From: Spectribacter acetivorans
Lineage (GTDB): Bacteria > Pseudomonadota > Gammaproteobacteria > Nevskiales > Salinisphaeraceae
DNA length: 64,000 nucleotides
Assembly: GCF_031846305.1 (NCBI RefSeq)
Contig: NZ_JAVRHY010000002.1
Location: 186,001-250,000 of the forward strand
Reading direction: 5' to 3'
A program made the translations under genes and the position numbers. How positions within the stretch are numbered: position 1 is the first letter of the stretch; every line of letters starts with the position of its first letter. Of this stretch, positions 59,689 to 64,000 are shown piece after piece. The notes beneath the pieces were generated by a model. It saw nothing but the letters and a program-made list of their open reading frames with translations. It did not search any database and had not been told where the DNA came from.

Positions 59689-62248
59689 ATTCACGCTGCT
59701 GATCGCGCTGCCGGTGGTTTTGATCGCCGGCGCCGTTGGCTTTTTCGGCTTCCGTTATGTTGCCGGCGCCGGCATGGCGCCGATGAACATGGCTGACGCC
59801 ACCACTTATGAGTCCGGTCCGTTCCGAGTCACAGTGGACATCAATCCGGAGGCGCCCCAAGTCGGGGATAACCAATTCATGGTGAAGGTCGCGGATGCCC
59901 AGGGTAATCCGATAACCGGGGCCTCCATCAAGGCCTACGGCGAGATGCCGGCCATGGGCGCGATGGCCTCCATGCGCGCGCCGGCCGACCTGGACGAGGT
60001 GGAACCGGGGCTGTACGCCGGACCGCTGAACCTGGAAATGCGCGGCGAATGGCCGTTGTCTCTTTACATCCAGAAGGACGGCGTCGGCGAGACCCGCCTG
60101 GGCTTCGACATGGCCACCGGTCGCCAGGGACTGTCCATTACCTCCGGCGGTACGCCGGTGGCCGGCTCCATGAGCCAAAAAGACGGCATGGGCGGCGATC
60201 AGATGGCCGCCAGCCAATCTCCGGAGAAAAACGACCGCGGCTTTTACACCGTGGGCCAATACCAGGTGAAGGTCGAGGTGCTGGGCAGCGGCGGAATGGT
60301 GCCTGGCGACGCCATGTCGGGCGACAAGATGGAGCCCGGCGCCAGGTCCAAGGACGGCGCCATCATGCGAGACGACGGCATGCGCGGCGAGGACACCATG
60401 ATGGCCGACTCGGGTATGTCCGGCGACGATCGCATGATGCGGGACGACGCCATGTCCGGTGAAAAAAGCATGCGGCAACGCGAGTCCATGTCGCCGACTA
60501 TGTCGGACCGCGATGACCAGATAGAAAAAGACCGCATGGCCATGGATGGCGACGATGGCATGTCGGGCGACACGCCCGAGGCCATGGAGGCCATGAAAAA
60601 GGGCACCGCCATGATGGCCGGGCGAAACCTGCTGCAGGTCACCGTGCTGGATGAAAACGACCGCCCCGTAAACGGTGCCACCGTGCGCGTCGCCGCCCAG
60701 CTTGAGAAGGGCGCGGGCATGCAGGATCAGGGCGCCATGATGGGTAACGAAGCCTCCTCCGGCGACCGCATGATGCAGGACGACGCCATGTCGTCGAATG
60801 TGCCGGACCGCGGCGACAAGATGGAAAAAGACCGCATGGCCATGGACGGCGGCGACCGCATGCGCGGCGATGACGCCATGATGGCTAACCAGGGCATGTC
60901 CGGTAGCGATTCGATGATGCGCGACGATGCGATGTCCAAAGGCATGTCCGGAAAGGGCATGCAAGGCCAACGCAACTCCGAGGTCGTGCAACTGGAAGCC
61001 GGCGGCGACGGCGTCTACCGCGGGGTGCTCGAACTCCCCACGGAGGGTGACTACGTCCTGGCGGTGGACGTGACCACCGAGGAACAAGGCCACGGCGACC
61101 TGGTGCTGGCCTTCACCACTGGCGAATACGGCCTGCGCGCGGCCACCGCCACGCCCGAGGGCATCGCCTATTACACCTGCTCCATGCATACCTCGGTGCG
61201 CAAGTCCGAGCCGGGCCAGTGCCCGATTTGCAGCATGGACCTGGTGCCAGTGACCAACGAACAGGTCCAGTCCGGCGTGGTCACGGTCGATGCCCGGCGT
61301 CGGCAGTTGATTGGCGTGCGAACCGGAAAGGCGCAGATGCGCGAGGTGAGCAAGACCATCCGTGCGGTCGGGCAAGTCGACTACGACGAGCGCCGCATAA
61401 GCAATATCAGCCTCAAGTTCGACGCTTGGATCGGCGAGCTCAAGGCCGACTACGTGGGCACCCGGGTGGAAAAAGGCCAGGTGCTGTTCACGGTTTACAG
61501 CCCGGAATTGTTGTCCGCGCAGCAGGAGTATCTGGAAGCCCGCCAGCGTCTGGCCAGCCGCGGGCCGGACGACAGCCTGGTACGTGCGGCCCGCAAGCGC
61601 CTGATGCTGTGGGACATATCCCCGGCCCAGGTGCGCGCCATCGAGCGCCGTGGCGAGGCCTACGAATACCTGCCCATCCACGCGCCCAAGAGCGGCACCG
61701 TGGTCGAGAAGATGATCAACGAGGGCAGTCACATGAAAACCGGCGACATGCTGCTGCGCATCGCCGACCTGTCCACCGTGTGGATCGATGCGGAAGTCTA
61801 CGAGGCCGACCTGCCGCTGATCGACAAGGGCATGACCGCCGAGGTCAACCTGCCCTACGGCCCGGACAAGCAATACCGGGCGAAAGTGGATTACATCTAC
61901 CCCTATCTGGAAGGCAAGACCCGCACTGCCCGCATCCGCCTGGTGCTGGACAACCCTAACGGCGCACTCAAGCCGGATATGTATGCGGAGGTGAAGTTAC
62001 AGGCCGACCTGGGCCGCCGCCTGATGGTGCCGGAAGGCGCGGTGCTGGTGGCGGGCGAGTCGCGGGTGGTGTTCAAGGACCTGGGCGAAGACGGCAAGCT
62101 CAAACCCGTGCGCGTAAAGACCGGCCAGCGCGTGGACGGCTGGGTCGAAATCCGTCAGGGCCTTGACCCCGGCGACGACGTTATCACCTCCGGCAACTTC
62201 CTGATTGCCGCCGAGGCCAAGCTCAAGACGGGGATTGAACAATGGTAG
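59675..62248 (+). CDS. cusB: CusB-like RND adaptor with FixH/YtkA-like domains and Met/Asp-rich insertions
   Basis: 857 residues, about twice a normal CusB. The order is: membrane anchor (residues 6-30); a YtkA/FixH-like beta domain (about 45-155); Met/Asp-rich block 1 (208-314, 21 Met); a short beta segment (LLQVTVLDENDRPVNGATV); Met/Asp-rich block 2 (349-429, 18 Met); the rest of that domain; a heavy-metal-binding domain YTCSMHTSVRKSEPGQCPIC (near 496-515); then the canonical adaptor (hairpin, lipoyl and beta-barrel domains). The Met clusters suit Cu(I)/Ag(I). Its stop overlaps the pump gene by 7 nt. Confidence 0.85.
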   Translation: MKNLKFTLLIALPVVLIAGAVGFFGFRYVAGAGMAPMNMADATTYESGPFRVTVDINPEAPQVGDNQFMVKVADAQGNPITGASIKAYGEMPAMGAMASMRAPADLDEVEPGLYAGPLNLEMRGEWPLSLYIQKDGVGETRLGFDMATGRQGLSITSGGTPVAGSMSQKDGMGGDQMAASQSPEKNDRGFYTVGQYQVKVEVLGSGGMVPGDAMSGDKMEPGARSKDGAIMRDDGMRGEDTMMADSGMSGDDRMMRDDAMSGEKSMRQRESMSPTMSDRDDQIEKDRMAMDGDDGMSGDTPEAMEAMKKGTAMMAGRNLLQVTVLDENDRPVNGATVRVAAQLEKGAGMQDQGAMMGNEASSGDRMMQDDAMSSNVPDRGDKMEKDRMAMDGGDRMRGDDAMMANQGMSGSDSMMRDDAMSKGMSGKGMQGQRNSEVVQLEAGGDGVYRGVLELPTEGDYVLAVDVTTEEQGHGDLVLAFTTGEYGLRAATATPEGIAYYTCSMHTSVRKSEPGQCPICSMDLVPVTNEQVQSGVVTVDARRRQLIGVRTGKAQMREVSKTIRAVGQVDYDERRISNISLKFDAWIGELKADYVGTRVEKGQVLFTVYSPELLSAQQEYLEARQRLASRGPDDSLVRAARKRLMLWDISPAQVRAIERRGEAYEYLPIHAPKSGTVVEKMINEGSHMKTGDMLLRIADLSTVWIDAEVYEADLPLIDKGMTAEVNLPYGPDKQYRAKVDYIYPYLEGKTRTARIRLVLDNPNGALKPDMYAEVKLQADLGRRLMVPEGAVLVAGESRVVFKDLGEDGKLKPVRVKTGQRVDGWVEIRQGLDPGDDVITSGNFLIAAEAKLKTGIEQW

Positions 62249-64000
62249 ATCACACGCATAACCATGCTTCAGAGACAAGCACCCCCGATGCCGGCGGGCA
62301 TGGCCACGGCGACTACCGTCGCGGTCCGCTCGCCGGCCTGATCGCTTTTTCCGCCCGCAACTGGCTGCTGACCCTCATGGTGGTGGCGGCGGCCACCTTC
62401 TGGGGTTATCGCTCCCTGGTGGGCGCGCCGCTGGACGCGATTCCCGATCTGTCCGACGTGCAGGTGATCGTGTTCACCGACTGGCCCGGGCGCAGCCCGG
62501 ACCTGGTCGAGGACCAGATCACCTATCCGCTGACCACCACCTTGCTGGCCGCACCCGGGGTGGAATTCGTGCGCGGCCAGTCCTTCATGGGCCTGTCCTT
62601 CGTCTACGTGATCTTCGAGGAAGGCACGGATATCTACTGGGCCCGTTCGCGGGTGCTGGAGTATCTGAACTCGGCCACCGCCGACTTGCCCGACGGGGTG
62701 AACCCTACCCTGGGTCCGGACGCCACCGGCGTGGGCTGGGTGTATCAGTACGCGCTGGTGGACAAGTCCGGCCAGCACAGCCTGGCCGACCTGCGCAGCA
62801 TTCAGGATTTCAACCTGAAATACGCGCTGGAATCGGTGGACGGCGTGGCCGAGGTGGCCTCGGTGGGCGGCTACGAGAAGGAATACCAGATCAATATCGA
62901 CCCCAACCGGCTGGCCTCCTACGACATCCCGCTGCAAAAGGTGATCGAGTCGGTACGCCGTTCCAACAACGACGTGGGCGGCCGGGTGCTGGAGGTCTCC
63001 GGCCACGAGCAGTTCATCCGCGGCCGCGGCTACGTGAAGTCCACCGCCGACCTGGAAAAAGTGGTATTGGGCACCAACGACAACGGCGTGCCCATCCGCG
63101 TCTCGGACGTGGCCAACGTCAGCCTGGGCCCGGCCCTGCAACGCGGCAGTTCCGAACTCAACGGCGAGGGCCTGACCGTGGGCGGCATCGTGGTCATGCG
63201 CTACGGCGAGAACGCGCTGAACGTGATCGAGCGCGTCAAGCAGCGCCTGGATGAGGCCAAGAAGAGCCTGCCGGACGGCGTGGAGGTAACCCCGGTTTAC
63301 GACCGCTCGTCGCTGATCGAGCGCGCCATCGAGACGCTGCAGCACACGTTGGCCGAGGAAATGATTATCGTCTCGGTGGTCATCATCGTGTTCCTGCTGC
63401 ACCTGCGCTCGGCGCTGGTGGCCATCGTGACGCTGCCCATCGCTATTCTGTTGGCCTTCATTCCCATGTACTACCAGGGGCTGACCGCCAATATCATGTC
63501 GCTGGGCGGCATCGCGGTGGCCATCGGCGCGATGGTGGACGCGGCGATCGTGATTATCGACAACATCCACAAGCGGCTGGCGGGCTGGCAAGACGCCGGT
63601 GACGACGGTCCGGATGCGCAGAAATCCCGAAGCGCAATCATCATCGAGGCCATGCAGGAAGTCGGCCCCTCGATCTTCTTCTCGCTGCTGATCATCGCGG
63701 TGTCCTTCCTGCCGGTGTTCGCGCTCACCGGCACCGAGGGCCGGCTGTTCAAGCCGTTGGCCTGGACCAAGACCTACTCCATGTTCTTTGCCGCCCTGCT
63801 GTCGGTGACGCTGATTCCGGCGCTGGCGGTTTTGGTCATCCGCGGCAAGATTCACGGCGAAAAAAGCTGGCTTAACCGCAAGCTGGCCACCGGCTACGCG
63901 CCGGTGGCGCGTTGGGCTGTACGGCTGCGCTGGCCGGTAATCGGCGGCGCGGCGCTGATGCTGATCAGTACCGTGCCGGTGTATCAGCAACTCGGCAGCG
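62242..64000 (+). CDS. cusA: CusA-type Cu/Ag RND efflux pump (3' partial)
   Basis: 586 codons are visible before the window ends; a full pump has about 1040. A His-rich cytoplasmic N-terminus (VDHTHNHASE, GGHGHGD) precedes the RND body: SLVGAPLDAIPDLSDVQVIVF, WPGRSPDLVEDQITYPL and TM4 GIAVAIGAMVDAAIVIIDNIH. The TM4 motif matches CusA/SilA but with Asp in place of the usual Glu of IVMIEN. The Met ligands of the Cu pathway lie beyond the window. It is co-translated with the adaptor. Confidence 0.9.
   Translation, partial: MVDHTHNHASETSTPDAGGHGHGDYRRGPLAGLIAFSARNWLLTLMVVAAATFWGYRSLVGAPLDAIPDLSDVQVIVFTDWPGRSPDLVEDQITYPLTTTLLAAPGVEFVRGQSFMGLSFVYVIFEEGTDIYWARSRVLEYLNSATADLPDGVNPTLGPDATGVGWVYQYALVDKSGQHSLADLRSIQDFNLKYALESVDGVAEVASVGGYEKEYQINIDPNRLASYDIPLQKVIESVRRSNNDVGGRVLEVSGHEQFIRGRGYVKSTADLEKVVLGTNDNGVPIRVSDVANVSLGPALQRGSSELNGEGLTVGGIVVMRYGENALNVIERVKQRLDEAKKSLPDGVEVTPVYDRSSLIERAIETLQHTLAEEMIIVSVVIIVFLLHLRSALVAIVTLPIAILLAFIPMYYQGLTANIMSLGGIAVAIGAMVDAAIVIIDNIHKRLAGWQDAGDDGPDAQKSRSAIIIEAMQEVGPSIFFSLLIIAVSFLPVFALTGTEGRLFKPLAWTKTYSMFFAALLSVTLIPALAVLVIRGKIHGEKSWLNRKLATGYAPVARWAVRLRWPVIGGAALMLISTVPVYQQLGS

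Noticed and set aside
60300..60960. Met-codon-rich stretch as a sequencing artefact or frameshifted junk
   Set aside because: The frame stays open through both blocks, flanking domains are intact on both sides, and the repeated peptide units indicate real duplication.

Overview
The window is a GC-rich gammaproteobacterial chromosome segment. The lineage call rests on the yebC-ruvCAB-ybgC-tolQRAB-pal-cpoB-queEC gene order, pqiABC, and a near-canonical gammaproteobacterial dif site at about 47.35 kb. The mix of aromatic catabolism, a DUF1329 protein and a flavin-dependent halogenase would fit a marine or halophilic hydrocarbon degrader (Salinisphaerales/Nevskiales-like), but that is a guess; no rRNA is present to fix the taxon.

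Layout. 1-9.8 kb: core genes for Holliday-junction processing (ruvCAB), the Tol-Pal envelope system and queuosine precursor synthesis (queE, queC). 9.8-10.2 kb: tRNA-Lys(UUU), followed by two 150/149-bp tandem units and a third partial copy, each starting with the 3' end of the tRNA, an arrangement like the E. coli tyrT/rtT locus. 10.2-13.2 kb: a TlpA-like redox protein, a MenI/YdiI-type thioesterase, an exported AstE/AspA-family protein and tRNA-Leu(UAG).

13.3-34.1 kb: a catabolic island. It carries a five-gene acetophenone-carboxylase-like operon (two HyuA-type ATPase subunits, a small Cys4 subunit, a HyuB-type subunit and an Apc5-like subunit), a PaaK-type CoA ligase (candidate benzoylacetate-CoA ligase), a thiolase, a benzoate-CoA ligase, a hydrolase, a DUF309-like protein, boxC, boxB and a BoxR/BzdR-type regulator. 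A flavin-dependent halogenase and a DUF1329 exported protein follow. Read together, an aryl ketone would be carboxylated, CoA-activated and thiolytically cleaved to benzoyl-CoA, which BoxB/BoxC would epoxidise and open aerobically. boxA and boxD are absent. A TGCA-N6-TGCA-type motif with a shared ATAG-like core lies upstream of apc, boxC, boxR, the DUF1329 gene and, 14 kb away, a putidaredoxin-type ferredoxin gene that follows its reductase gene.

34.4-47.2 kb: tRNA-Leu(GAG), a dienoyl-CoA-reductase-like SDR divergent from a split MaoC-type hydratase, pqiABC, a DUF3482/DUF2868 pair, the ferredoxin reductase and ferredoxin, and a large MscS-family channel. 47.3-48.1 kb: the dif site and a frameshifted BRCT-domain pseudogene.

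48.1-64.0 kb: a heavy-metal resistance island. One operon (minus strand) encodes an ArsR/CzrA-type sensor, a methyltransferase and two CDF-type transporters. A second minus-strand operon encodes a CzcCBA-like RND pump with a PII-like protein and is interrupted by an inverted-repeat element. A divergent plus-strand CusCBA-like system has an adaptor with two large Met/Asp-rich insertions; its pump gene runs off the end of the window.
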